Shown here: one piece after another, positions 38,191 through 49,969 of the stretch | How the letters are laid out: every line of letters starts with the position of its first letter | Numbering within the stretch: position 1 is the stretch's first letter | Assembly: GCA_028554795.2 (NCBI GenBank) | Contig: CM068825.1 | Location: 92,660,951-92,724,950 of the forward strand | DNA: 64,000 nt | DNA from: Sinohyriopsis cumingii | Lineage: Eukaryota; Mollusca; Bivalvia; Unionida; Unionidae | Direction of reading: 5' to 3' | The notes under the pieces: generated by a model | What the model saw: the letters and a program-made list of their open reading frames with translations, nothing else | What the model was told of the DNA's origin: nothing | Database searches by the model: none | Translations under genes and position numbers: made by a program

Positions 38191-38580
38191 TCAGTCAGCA
38201 TTAGAATGGTAAAGAACCAATATTCCTTTCATAACCTGACAAAAAAGATGAAATTTATATCTTAGAGTGATTGTGTCTTTTAGTTGGGAAATAAGGTGCC
38301 ACTGCACATCAACTCTATCTGCATTAAGTATATTATCAGGTAGAATCCCAACTTTATACTGCAGGAATTCTCCTTCCAGAGGAGCTAAGGTAGGCAAAGA
38401 TGGTAACAGAAAGGGATATCTCTTGACAAAGAATCTAACACTCTTGAAGCTTTTTGACTGTCTCTCATTTGCATCAGCAACTGAAGCATTTAAATGCACT
38501 TCATCTCCATAGGGGAATTTCTGGAGCATGTAATCACAGGCTCTAGCATAATTATTAATAATCTCTAACATTATCATCAA
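38191..38580 (-). pseudogene. hAT-type transposase remnant
   Basis: An open stretch reads LEGEFLQYKVGILPDNILNA and ends QVMKGILVLYHSNAD, matching copy A and the conserved hAT C-terminal region (the HSNA block). Upstream pieces on the same strand at 38590-38900 continue the protein with stops, including AEVLFTEF and FNIGHGGKF. Non-functional. Confidence 0.55.
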
Positions 38581-38854
38581 ACACCTTCACAACTAGAGTA
38601 GAATCGTGTTCTATGAATTCTCTTGCTTCTACACCAATAGCAAGATCTTCATTATCTTTCTAGAACTCAGTAAATAACACCTCTGCATTTATAACGTTCA
38701 TGTCCGCAAATTAGTTCTGCTGTAGATAAGAAGTTACCTTAGTATTGGAGTTCGTAAGACGAGCTAATTCGATGTTTCTTTGTTTTCAAGTGTTTCTCCA
38801 CATAAAATTTACCACCATGCCCAATATTAAAATGAGCATGATGCTGCCCTAGAA

Positions 38855-38953
38855 TACAGGGACTCGTATCGTTGCTTAAAACTGACCTGTCATAAATGTA
38901 CTATATAGTACATGCATGACAGGTCAATTTTAAGCAACGATGCGAGCCCCTGT
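38855..38953. mobile_element. 99-bp palindromic MITE with 9-bp target duplication
   Basis: The arms cagggactcgtatcgttgct and agcaacgatgcgagcccctg are inverted, with about 38 bp per arm around a tgtactatatagtaca centre. The flanks gccctagaa (38846-38854) and gcccgagaa (38954-38962) form a 9-bp duplication with one mismatch. Comparison with copy A of the surrounding transposon, which lacks it, confirms insertion. A 9-bp duplication points to a Mutator-like mobiliser. Confidence 0.8.
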
Positions 38954-39070
38954 GCCCGAGAATGGAATGATGTATTATGCCATTCATGTATTCATCTTTG
39001 AAGGATTCGTTTTTTTGTTGTTGTCTTTTTCTGATCCACCTGATCCAATTCTGTTGTAGAGTTTACTTAG

Positions 39071-41294
39071 TGGTCATTTAAGATTTTGTAGTCATAGTAA
39101 AGCCAATCTGATGATGGACATGCTTGACTAAGCCTTATGACCTGATGCTCTGCCGAATTTGGTTTTGATTGATCCAATGGTTATTTGAAAAGAAATCAAA
39201 AAGAGCAAATGTCAGACAATGCATGTGCCACAAACACGGACGACGCAAGATGGGCCATATCATAAGCTTCAGTTAATGACAAGAATGCTGAACGTCAACA
39301 TAATAAAAACAACTCTACTGCAGGAGGACTGGTGTTTATCTTCTGACAGCTTTGTAAGATTTACAATATTTAAAAGAGAGTAAGAATGTGGGCTGCAGAT
39401 GCTGAAATTTGCATGATGGGCTGTAGATATCTGGCCAAATCCTGGACTGCCTTCCTTGCTCTATCTTCACTACTGCTTCTGTCTAATCAAGCTGTAAAAA
39501 AAAGATATATGCACAAGTGAAATATCAGTTTCAGGGGTCAAGAATTTTGGAAAAGAGCAACTTGCTGCTAAAAAAACATTAAACTATTTATGAAAAAAAG
39601 AATAAATATAGTCCCACAGCGACCCTTCAATGGTGTACACAAACTGTTGGTTCTGAAGAATGTCAGAAAGTCAAAAGATAGAAAATATGATCGCCACAGC
39701 TTAAAGGCAAAGCATGTTCAATAAGGAATGATGTGAACAATCATTCCACATTAATAATGTCATCGTGTGCTCTAAAACTGAAATCTATTTTTTTAACCAC
39801 TTTATATGCAATGTAGATTATCCTTATGCTTCTTTGTATCCATGTGTTTCACTGTGTCACTCTTCCCCACCATGTCAAATCAAGCAATCATACAGGCATA
39901 TTGCTACAAAATGAACAAGACCTTTCCTCAATTTCATTGTACTCGGGGGAAATCTTCAGTATCCTTATTTTTTTAACCTTTCTGGTATCTTGTTGCCATT
40001 GCTGGTTCTTATTTTTTTAAATAAAATTTAACAACCCAACCGATGAAGAACAAAGGACACTGTACAAGTATGTTTAATGCAACCAAGTATCTGCTTCCTT
40101 CACCGAGGCAGACACTACACAGAGCCATCGACTATTGTACCAGAGCTTCCATCAGAGGCAGACACCACACCGAGGCATGGACTATTGTACCAGGGCTTCC
40201 ATCACAGAGGCAGACACTACACTGAAACATGGTCTAGGATACCAGGGTTTTTTGTTAAGCAGTGATGAAAACTCGTGAAGTTGTACTCGAAGCAGAGTGT
40301 ACATCAAGAGTTCATTAGTGCTGTGCCTAAATCGAGAAGGTTGACACTTGACAGCTCTGCCTAAACGGCATCTGAAACTTTACATCATGACATCAGGAGC
40401 TTCTGTAGCACATTTGGTACAGCACAGGACGTGCTATCCAAGAGATACTAGTTTTGCACTTGGCTCCCATTTCCTGTGCATGATATAGCAGATAATGTCT
40501 TAATATGTTCCATTAAAACTCGCCAAAACAAAAACAAAAAAAAGTGCATTGTTGATATTATCAGTTCTACATGATAACTGGAGTCCATCCAAGGGGTCAA
40601 TACTCCACTGCCCAAAAACCAACTCTAGGCATTGAAGATTTTTGTCTTCCCAACTGTATCTCTGATATTCTTGGGTATCAGGATTTTCAAAGATATTTTG
40701 GTAGCCATATGGGATGTACGATAGCAGTATTTTCTTTAAGACAAACCAGACACCATTATAAGACTTGGTGAAAACAACGCCAATTTTTATATCCAGGCAT
40801 GGGGTTGATTGCAGGTTGTATGACACTGATGATTACAATCACGATTACATTTTGTCTGGAAACCACGATTATGATTATTTTACAGGGGATAATTACAATT
40901 ATGATGGGTTTTTGGCTTATTTTTTTGGGGGGGGGGGGGTGGTTCTGGGAAGATACCACACACTAAATAACTGAACAAGTAATTATTAGTAGACAGGAGC
41001 AAGCAAGCTTGGAAAATATACGGTTGAGGTTCTGTTGCGTTTCCAAAAGCTAATTGGGTCAGCATCCTAGGACAGGATTGTGGCACTTAAGTGATCCTCC
41101 AATGGGAAGATCGGTTGTAATCATTTGTATACATGATTCCATTATAAGATTACACTCTCAATGAAGGACGATAATGATTATGATTACAGAGTTTCTAAAA
41201 TCATTGATTACAATTACAGCTCACATTGTAATAGATTACGAGATTATGATTGTAATCAGCCTCATAATCATATTTGTTACTATCTATTCAGAAG
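39071..41294. other. Non-coding stretch
   Basis: It holds a ~50-bp x 2.5 tandem repeat at 40105-40250 (gaggcagacactacac), a poly-G run near 40927-40940, and AT-rich blocks rich in gattac/gattat at 40820-40900 and 41130-41280. No gene was seen. Confidence 0.6.
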
Positions 41295-42250
41295 AATTAG
41301 TGACGACAAAATGTTCAGTTTGATCACTGTGGCAGCCATATTGGATGTTTGCAGGGCACCATTTTAGTTTATGACCAACCCAATTTTGTAAGTTGTTTTC
41401 TTGTGAAAACCTCATGTTTATAAGAAAATCAACTATGGAAAGATGGTGAAAGCAATATTATCAAGTTGTTAACCATGGTGAACATACAAGATGTCAGATC
41501 TGCATCATTTTCATTCCAGACCATCTAGATACCACCAATCGTTAAATCAAAACTCTGTTAATATGACCAAGAGAGACCAGGGGTGACTTAGACCACCAAA
41601 GCAGAGCAGGCAGTACATTGTCCCATGGTGATACGACTGGTCCATTTAGAAAGCAGCAACAAACTGATTTCCCTTGTGGCCATATTTAAGGTCAATCCAG
41701 CACCATTTTCATTTCAGACAAACTAGATAGTATATGCAGTCTGCTGGTGAAAACCACGTTTATAGAACTTTCCATTTACGACCAACATCATAAAAGTCTT
41801 TTAGTGCAAACCCAACTATGAAGAATAGCATTGATTTTCACAATGGCTGATGTGGCACTTATAGTTTATGTCTGAGAAGTACCATTTAAAAACCACTAGG
41901 TATCATAACAAGTCTTCTGGTGAAAACTCCACATTGATACGACTTTCTGATATGGTCAGAATGCAAAAACATTTTCAAGATGGCAAAAATAATGCGTACA
42001 AGGTCACTCAAACTAGACACAACAATAAGATTTTAGCGAAAACCCCATGTCCATATGACAATCCACTGTGGAGAAGCAATAATGGTTTTCAAGAGGACCA
42101 ACATGGTGGCTATTTTGGATGTCCACACTACACCATTTTTTTTATTTACAACCAACTAGACACAAGGATATCTTCTGGTGAAGACCCCCATGTGGTTATG
42201 TCTTCGATAAGTAGAGACAAGATTTTCACATCACAGACCTCTGTCCAATG
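41295..42250 (-). repeat. 'catcttgaaaatc' array copy, inverted
   Basis: Inverted forms of the family phrases recur (gtgaaaaccccatgtccata, caagatggcaaaa, caccattttcatttcagac) in about 130-bp units. Confidence 0.65.
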
Positions 42251-42299
42251 TATGCTAGCTTGAGCTTACATGACTTGCCATGAACTTTAACCTTTATAC

Positions 42300-43251
42300 T
42301 TCAGAATCTACTGGTTTCTTTATTATCATAAGTGTAAGACATCCACAAAATTCAGTCCGGAATGAACTCTTACACACTGGGACTCATTTCTGTTAATAAC
42401 AAAAGGAACAACATTTGCTAATGCACTCCCTTTCTCCCAAACATAAGGTGACTGACACACAAAGTCTGAAATCTTGCCGCTTCTGTGCACCTTCTTACTG
42501 TGTTGGTATTCAGGCATTCATAGCTTTCATCAGTGTGAAAAAATGATCTTTCTTTTAAGATTATAGCACTTTATGGATCGCTTAACAATCACTTCAGTCG
42601 CTTCATGTTCTGTCAACATGGATATTTTTTATTGAGGGTATATACTCCAAAAATATGCAGTGAATTATTTTACTTTCAATTCTAACTAGTTGTATTCTAT
42701 TTCAGAGTAAACAAAACCAATTAAGCTAATTTCGCAGTATGACACCCCCCCAAAGTATATACCCTCGAAAACACATTCCAAGTAGACAAGATGCAGAGCA
42801 AAAGACAAACATCAAACTAAAGTGGCCAGTAAATGATCAGTTAAGTACCTAAATCAAAATGATGAGAAAATTTCAAACTATCTCCTTTATATTGACAAAC
42901 AGGAGCGACTGAACACAAGGACATTCCAAGAAAATTTGCTCAGAATAGTCAAGGGGTCAGATTTCAACTGCAAGTTAGTCATCTTGCTTTGATTGGGAGA
43001 CGGGTACTGGATGTTGGCAACAGTCGTCCTATTTTAACCAAGATAAATGATTCCCAATACCAATGAATCCAAATAAAGTTCATGAATCCATTAAAATTCT
43101 TTAGCCTTCAGAAACTTAATAAAAATAAATTTGAGCACCTAAACAATGGACTGACAGACATGGGTAACACTTGTATATCCTCACATAGTATAGAATAGAT
43201 TAAAAAGTACCCATTGGAGTGTGTACAAATTATCTGAACACTGAAGATTAC
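42300..43251 (-). other. Expected 3' part of RPS29, terminal exon not located
   Basis: Downstream of RPS29 exon 2 the last few codons should follow. No acceptor followed by the usual Leu-Asp-stop was found. A - strand AATAAA lies at 42316-42321. A TGACTAAC branch-point-like motif with a ttgcag acceptor occurs on - near 42966-42982, but it does not lead into a conserved ending. Confidence 0.35.
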
Positions 43252-43351
43252 CTTCTTGAAGCCAATATCATCTGCATATTCTCTGAAGCATCGCCTGCAC
43301 ATGTTTAGACCATACTTTCTTATCAAACCATGTGTATTTTTGCAGACTCGG
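43252..43351 (-). CDS. RPS29: RPS29 (uS14) exon 2
   Basis: One base plus 33 codons, acceptor tcttttcag, donor gtaatc on the - strand. The translation includes [20 protein letters not shown] and [13 protein letters not shown]. This is the zinc-binding core of the small 40S subunit protein uS14: with the Cys at the exon junction it forms CxxC...CxxC. The first base completes the TG|C Cys codon of exon 1 at 48712. Only the last few residues are missing. The intron between the exons is 5.4 kb and carries nested transposons. Confidence 0.93.
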
Positions 43352-45378
43352 CTGAAAAGAGAAGAAAAATGGAATAATTGTTCGTAAAAGACATACTCCA
43401 GCACTTGTCTGTTTTGACGAGCATCCCTTCTTTCAACCTATTAGTACAGTGACATGATACAAAGTGTTCTTTTTTGAGCAGTAACACATCGACGCCCAAT
43501 ACATACACATATCTGGGTCGTGGTCTAACACTGCAGGACTAACCTCTGACCCAGCTCGAAGGCAAAGGTTTCAAGCATTCCTCAGCTAGCAGACCTGCTA
43601 TTGCTTTTATTATTTTGTCCCAATTATTCTGATGATCTGAACAAGTTTTGCAGCACAAGGAAGCATTTGATACGTTATTTATTTGTATCAAATTATATGG
43701 AACCATAATTATTTTTGAAAATTATAAAAATACACATTTAGATTGGCATCTACAACCACCATTCAGTTCCCATGAAAAATCACTCAAGTCGGTTCTAACA
43801 AACTGTTCAGATTTTTCTATTTTTAAGAACAATTCTTGAATACATATCTGCTAGAACAAATTATGGGTTTATCTGCAAATACTGGTACTTCATTCTTCAT
43901 GAATATAGCAACCGGGGATGACATTAGAGGGTACTAGTAATCAATATTTAAAAATGCCGTCCACATTACCCCTTGTACTTTTTCCGCTGTCCTATGTAAA
44001 AAGCTAATGTTATTACACCCAAATATATTCATGGTTAACAGGTCAACTGTCTATATTTAGGGCATGACATTGGGTCTTTTGTACAACATATTCAGCGGAA
44101 ATAAATGATAACATCATTTATCAAAATAAAGTAAAACGAAATAAATATATATCCTGACCTACAAGTACTTTTTAAATACTTTGGAGACCATTTGTAAAAA
44201 ATAATGCTACAATGTGTGAGGATATTTGTGTATAACCCCTCAAATTACTATTTTAAATAGGTCACAGATGCTAGCAAGAACAGTAACTCTTCCCAGCACA
44301 TGGGTCCACAAAAATGTAAATAATGGCAACAATACAGAATAAGATGGAGTTTTAAAAAAACAAAACTCATTTTATGACAAAACAGACATTTATACCTAGG
44401 TATCAGATTATACATGCACATTTTCATTTATAATACTAAGTGTATTAAAAACATTTGATACAATGTTTGGTGTGTAATGTATTTTTGAGGATAGACTTGT
44501 TACATATGAAGCACGATATCTAGAGGCATTGGTAGGTAAATTTTTAATTTTCATGTTTGTCAAAAGGAGGTTAAATTATTTTGAAGAAAAGAAAACCAAT
44601 TCACTGCATTTATTGCGATTGTCAATCTATTGTGAATAATGACATTATAAAGAACAAACAATCGATCTGTACCATATCACTGCATTTAAAAGATAAAATA
44701 TGTTTAAATGTTTCAGAGAACTGGGCCAGTTTCTTCTCTTGCAGTCTGATTTCACAGCTTAATACTTCATAAACTGTATAATACCGCTTCAAAATTGATC
44801 AGAATTATTAAGTATATATTTTAAAAAATTTAACATCCAAGATTTCATTTTGCAACATACACCATTTACACCACAAAAATGCCGATTTACTGTAATAAAA
44901 AATTAGTGGGATACCTGTATAGTATAATAAAGTGAATCAGGAATTTTGCAAGAAATTTATCCATATGACTGACAGCCTTTGTTAAACTGTTGAAGTTTTT
45001 GATGAAAGTTATTTTCCGTGTTTTTTTTGTCATTAATTTTAAAGATATGAAAATTTACCAAAACTATCTATCATAATTAATTCTAAAATGGCAAGTTATT
45101 ATTAGAGCTGAATGTTCAAGAAATGTTTCTATATTACCATATATAAGAAATACGTTTCCAAATAAGGCGACAATGTCCTTATATGGCACACAAACAAACG
45201 AGGCTGCGAATGGAAGTAATCATTATTTGAAATAATATGGCGGACGATCTAAACGAAAATATCGGCCCAAAAAAGTAAACGAGATTTTACAACTATTTCT
45301 ATAATGATTTTCGATACTTCCGGTATTAAATAAGGGGGCTACTCAATTGATTGGATTTTATGCAAGGAATATGTTTAA
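43352..45378 (-). other. RPS29 intron 1, right of exon 2
   Basis: AT-rich with scattered short open frames that match nothing. An ATGGCGGACGATC start-like context at 45237 was considered and rejected. A TTAA element begins at 45379. Confidence 0.6.
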
Positions 45379-45760
45379 CCCTTTACCTCGTACAAGCGTC
45401 TTTGGACGCCTCTACTCCATTCGCATGGAAGCGCCTTTTGACGCCTCTACAAGATTCGCATAGAAGCGCCTTTTGACGCCTGTGGTAAACATCAGCCATT
45501 TTGCGCTAGTTTTCGTAGCGCCACCTTCGGGGAAAACCCCCCATTACATACTACATTCATTTCTGCGAATGACAATTATGTCAGATCACGTGGTCGCTAT
45601 TCATGCACTGGTCGATATCTGCTATTTAAAGTAACTGGGTTGTAATCTCCACTCTCCAAAATGGCAGCCGCGGATTTCATTCAGTACGTACGAAGTTTTC
45701 ACGATTAGAATAACAACCACGAAAGATTCAATAAATAAGGTAAAGTCTCTGATATTGATG

Positions 45761-46965
45761 CATAGCTGCCAACCTTCCAGGCTCACAATTAGTGAAAATA
45801 GGGATAAAAAGTCGTGAATTTGGACATGAATTCGTGAAAAAAACCATGACAATAACTCCATCCACTCTGACCACTCCGACCGTCAATACTACACTATATC
45901 AAGTTTGCAAAATAAATATAAAACACTACACATATGCAGAAATATTTATTTATCAAGACATTATACTGTGGCGGACTTGAACTTCCTCAACTGCTTGATC
46001 GTAAATTTGTTTTCTAAACAGTTCCGACTTATTGCCTGCAGGTTGATCTTGGGGACTAAAATTGCTGACAAATTTTCTGCAGCTAAGGAGGCCCTAAAGT
46101 CTGTTTTAATTTTCCTCACTAAAGAAAATATTCTTACGCTGTCACTGTTGCTGTGAGTAATGCACAGGAACTGCAGCATTTTCGGTTCTTCCACAGGAAA
46201 AAATGCGATTTTCGAGTCCGGGAACATTTGTCAGAACAAATGTTTAGCATGGTCTCCAGCTGATAAAGGTAGATTGCGTTCGACAAGAAAACTCACAAAT
46301 AATGCTTCAGCGTTGGTAGCCTGCAGGTCTGCCGCAAATGGTTTAAAATATTCCAGAGATGAAATCTGCGAATTCTTAATTTTCCCAACTTCTACGTGTT
46401 TTTTTTGCAACTGACATTCTTCCTCACATCGTCTCTGTGATGACACACTGAGCGCAAGAAGCATGAATGAATATCAATGTTTAATGGCAGAATGCACGGC
46501 CAATTTTTGATATATTCCAAATTAAACTTCACTTTTTGAGTAATACATTTCTTTTTCCTTGGTGGTGAAGACATTTTCAAAATCTTACATGCGAGGCTGA
46601 ATGGTAACTCAAATCAGTGTTTTGACGCATGCGCGGAATAAATTTCCGGTTAAGCCCCAGTTTCTCTCAAAAGCATTTGTAAAACTACTCTTATACATAT
46701 AGATTAAAAGAGGCTAAAATGCTTGTTACTGGGCCAACTGTACTAATCGGCTGTAGATCTACTAATATCATGACCAGCAGTACTGGACCGTTTCGGCAAC
46801 TGCGAATATCACGACTAGCGCTTAACGGGAAATCGGTTATTTTATTAAAGATTTAAAATAATTAAGGATTGGAAAATTCGTGAATTTTTGGCTTAAGGCG
46901 TGAATCCGTGAATCGTTGAAAAAGTCGTGAAATTCACACCAAATTCGTGAGGGTTGGCAGCTATG
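45761..46965 (-). mobile_element. hAT-like transposon nested in the piggyBac element
   Basis: Perfect 14-bp inverted ends catagctgccaacc and ggttggcagctatg, with a perfect 6-bp duplication ttgatg at 45755-45760 and 46966-46971. The empty site can be checked against the tandem 410-bp repeat inside the host element, which lacks the insertion (tgatatttatgcaagcag near 47371). It carries transposase fragments on -. End core and duplication length match the family 1 elements in the EPRS1 introns. Confidence 0.92.
45961..46464 (-). pseudogene. hAT-type transposase, internally deleted
   Basis: The - strand reads NAEALFVSFLVERNLPLSAG from 46464-46231, and then from the next open stretch FPDSKIA, followed soon by DSVRIFSLVRKIKTDFRAS. 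The first block resembles the N-terminal and the second the C-terminal hAT transposase block. The catalytic middle is missing, so the element is an internal-deletion derivative. Confidence 0.6.
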
Positions 46966-47700
46966 TTGATGTAGGCAGCAATTAGTTTTTATAAATTATC
47001 AAATTCAGATGACTTAGTAATACAGACGCACACGAAAACCTTGTAAATTTCGAGTATCGGAACTAGCAGCTACGGTTGGTCACGCGGCCTCACGGACATG
47101 ACGGTGAACGAGTTCTCTCAAGATTTTGAAGCACATAAAAAAATTCTTCTGTGGAAAATAATTACACAGCTATAACAATCGGACATTACTCTTAAATTTT
47201 TCCACATATAATATATGTGTACCAAAAATGTAAAATGGTTAAAATTGTTGTTAAATGTAACATACACCAAATTGCTTAACAGTTCACAGGCAGGATTTCA
47301 TTCAGTACTTACGAAGTTTTCACGAGTAGAATCACAAACATGAAAGATTCAATAACCTTGGTAAAGGCTATGATATTTATGCAAGCAGCAATTAGTTTTT
47401 TATTATCAAATTCAGATGACTTAGTGATGTAGACGCAGACGAAAAACGTGTAAATTTCGAGTATGGGAAATGGCAGCTACGGTCGGTCACGCGGCCTCAC
47501 TGACATGACGGTGAACGAGTTCTCTCTCGATTTTATAGCACATAAAATATTCTTCTGTGAAAAATAATTACACAGCTATAACAATCGGACTTTACTCTTC
47601 AATTTTTCCACATATAATAAATGTCTGCCTAAAACGTAAAATGGTTAAAACTGCTGTTAAACGTAACACCACTACATTGCTTAACAATTCACAGGCATGC
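46966..47700. repeat. ~410-bp tandem duplication inside the piggyBac-like element
   Basis: gcagcaattagttttt occurs at 46975 and 47385, and the following about 320 bp match closely (for example gcggcctcac and catgacggtgaacgagttct). A partial third copy lies left of the nested element at 45664-45760 (ttcattcagtacgtacgaag). Confidence 0.85.
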
Positions 47701-47812
47701 CTATGCGGATGCGGTCTGCTAGGTAACAGGTGTTCTATTTATAGCGTGCCGCACTTTGTCACTAAGCTCTATGAGGTAAAGGGTTAAAGTGTTATTATTA
47801 GGCTAAAAGAGC

Positions 47813-47901
47813 GCCGGGTGTGAATCACACCCGGCTTGCTCCATTAACACGTATATGCTCATGTTAGTACCCTGTCCACGAGGTACGAGCAAGGGTACTA
47901 A
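47813..47901. other. Two adjacent perfect hairpins next to the TTAA element
   Basis: gccgggtgtga-a-tcacacccggc (47813-47835, 11-bp arms, one-base centre) and ttagtaccct...agggtactaa (47864-47873 with 47892-47901, 10-bp arms). They are followed at 47902 by a 40-bp block (tcgctttccagccaaatgaa...) that recurs at 49633. Confidence 0.75.
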
Positions 47902-48711
47902 TCGCTTTCCAGCCAAATGAAATGTAGGCCAACGAAACTTGACACAGGTCCATTTTTTGTGAGAATTTTAATTTATTAGAGAAAAGTAAGTAAAGTCTGG
48001 CAAAAATCATTACAACTTTACTTTGTAGAAAAGCATTTTTATTGGTTGCCAGTAGTGTGATATTACTGAAAATTTGACTTTCTTATTATACACTGCTAGT
48101 CGACATCAAAACACGCTAGACAAGGCCGTTAGTTAGGCTGTAAGACCCATCACCCCCCCCCCATAACAAAAATATGGGGTGATGTGTTACGTTGTAGGAC
48201 GGGGGAGGGGGGAATAAAATAAAAAGACACATAAAGGCTTCCAAAGTACCTGGAACATAGGAAAAGTCTATTCTTATCGCTGAATGTTCACCCAAAATTT
48301 TTATATAACCATATGTAAGAAATATGCAAAAGTCAGTTTTAAATAACGCGAGGTCAAGATTTTACAAAAAGTGACCAATACCAATATTAAAAATGGTAGA
48401 CGGTGCATGTGTTTAAAAACTTTCTGTGAACTTATCTGAACAGATATCATTAAAATGCGTTCATTTTTAGATTCTGCACACTCGATATATTCAGAAAACA
48501 ATCCATTTGTATTTATTCTAAAATTCTGAAAAATGTATCCTGTTGCTACTGCTACCGTAAGAAGCCTACTCAACTGAAGATTTTGAAATGGCCTCAAATA
48601 AAATTAATAAACTCTATTGTGTACCCGGCTTATAGTAACTATAAAAAGAAAATAATAATTTCAAATATTCATCAATTTTACTTAATGTGTCTATTGCGAC
48701 ATAATGTATAC

Positions 48712-48773
48712 CAGAATCTAGAGCCCGGGCCAAATTTACGTGGATGGCTGTTCCAAATATTTGCGAACCCCAT
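48712..48773 (-). CDS. RPS29: RPS29 (uS14) start exon
   Basis: ATG at 48773 on -, twenty codons plus TG, donor gtatac. The translation is [20 protein letters not shown], then Cys across the junction; it matches the N-terminus of eukaryotic uS14. The protein binds zinc and sits in the head of the 40S subunit. Just upstream on - lies gcttcctttcctagttcgcc, a pyrimidine tract that could be a TOP-type transcription start or, alternatively, a 3' splice site of a 5' UTR intron. The gene is therefore on - with the endogenous virus about 1 kb upstream. Confidence 0.92.
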
Positions 48774-49679
48774 GATGGCGAACTAGGAAAGGAAGCACAT
48801 GTTTACCCTGCTGCTTAACGTTAAAAAATTCTCCCATAATGCAACATATCATGCCGTATACTAACAGACTTGGTAAGGGACAGACAAATATAGTCTGGTT
48901 CTCTGCCGACAGGAACAATCTCTCGACCATTTCCGTCAGCTTGGGGAAGAAGGATCTAGGATACATTTCATGGCCATTGAGAACTATATTCGGAACTACT
49001 TTCTTTCACATTATTGTTGTTACAGTTGTTTTGGATTTAAGGCCATTTTTCAGCACATGATGGGTTATACATGGCGGCGAGTATATTTGGTGGAGGAAGA
49101 ACCCGGGAAACACCGGTAAGAACCACCCCCACTCGGGTGGCTGCTGCCAAGCTTTCTCACATACCCACATTGGCCGAGTCCAAGACTCGAACCCACGTGG
49201 AGAGATTAGTCCTACATGAAAGACATAGCACATATTGATTTTGTTTAGGTGCTATGTCTTACTATCCAAATAACGGCCTTGTATAGTGTGTTCCGATGTC
49301 GTTGACATCGCAATGAGTAATCAAAGTTTCAGGGACATCTCACACACTTGGCAGCCTATATCGACATTCTTCCACTAATTTATGTGTAATTAATATACTT
49401 AGTGTGCTGTCTTTATCCTGGTGGAATGAAAATATGACACTAGCAAATGAATGCATTTTCATGCAATGCGACGGTAGTCGAGGTATGCCGAAGTAAGTTC
49501 AAGTAGGTTCATGTTGGGGATCTGTTTCTTGAACGAAACGAACCGTTGCTTACAGTTCCAATAAGCATAATATATTTTTTATTCGTTTCGTTAATAAATA
49601 ATATTTGAACTGAACCCGATTTCGGCTTTCGTCGCTTTCCAGCCAACTGAAATGTAGGCCAAAGAAACTTCAAAACGGG
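48774..49679. other. RPS29 upstream region and viral left flank
   Basis: It contains a SINE (49013-49210), an 11-bp-arm hairpin agacatagcac/gtgctatgtct at 49221-49231 and 49249-49259, and at 49633-49672 the second copy of the 40-bp block seen at 47902. No gene other than RPS29 5' sequence is apparent. Confidence 0.6.
49013..49210 (-). mobile_element. tRNA-derived SINE copy 7
   Basis: Read on -: gggttcgagtcttggactcg, the shared body, a damaged gccttaaatccaaaac and caataat tail. An old copy. Confidence 0.75.
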
Positions 49680-49913
49680 AGCAGCAGAGAGACTGGGCCC
49701 ACCAACTGTTTCGTCCAACAGGACCATCTATCAAAAACATTTCTGATAGAAGGTCTTATTTCGCAAAATAAACCCTTCTAGCCAGAAACTATGATGACTA
49801 AATCCTCTTTTCTGGCTAACGGGGTTATTTCAACAGCGATAACTCACTATAAAAAATGTTTCTTGGCGGGGTGACGTCGACGACGACGTTGGTGGCCCAG
49901 TCTCTCCGCTGCT
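49680..49913. repeat. 26-bp inverted repeat at the viral left edge
   Basis: agcagcagagagactgggcc with cccaccaac (49680-49706) faces gttggtggcccagtctctcc with gctgct (49888-49913), with two differences. The 180 bp between carries smaller hairpins (tagccagaaa with ttttctggcta) and a TATA-like tataaaaaa at 49848. It could be part of the viral terminal repeat or a small inserted element; the true viral end cannot be fixed without the other terminus. Confidence 0.65.
49848..49856 (+). promoter_or_regulatory. Possible TATA element
   Basis: tataaaaaa, 114 bp upstream of the first viral ATG, followed by gtgacgtcg, a CRE-like core, at 49871. Position and sequence only. Confidence 0.25.
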
Positions 49914-49969
49914 ATCATGTAAAATATTTTAGGATTTCTGTTGTGAATTAAAAATTTAAGTTAACAATA

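Larger units (their letters stand above)
37889..39070 (-). mobile_element. Decayed hAT-like DNA transposon, copy B (partial)
   Basis: The terminus catgccaacccctg at 37889 matches the inverted right end of copy A (2795-2804), including the adjoining taatccaagtggacaaaaa. The transposase blocks then follow on the - strand. The other terminus was not found, so this copy is truncated or too diverged past about 39070. A palindromic MITE lies inside at 38855-38953. Confidence 0.6.
45379..47783. mobile_element. piggyBac-like TTAA transposon, non-autonomous
   Basis: TTAA at 45375-45378 and 47784-47787 flanks inverted ends ccctttacctcgta and tatgaggtaaaggg (13 of 14). Subterminal repeats such as gaagcgccttttgacgcct (45420-45480) are of the kind seen just inside piggyBac ends. 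Inside there is no piggyBac transposase; instead there is a tandem 410-bp repeat and a nested transposon (45761-46965). It lies in RPS29 intron 1. Confidence 0.88.

Noticed and set aside
45237-45290. ATGGCGGACGATC start-like context followed by a donor-like aagtaaac
   Set aside because: Thirteen codons then a stop, inside the RPS29 intron on the opposite strand, and no matching downstream exon was found.
49680-49913. Viral terminal inverted repeat
   Set aside because: Both arms lie at the same (left) end; a true terminal repeat needs the missing right end. Kept only as a local inverted repeat.
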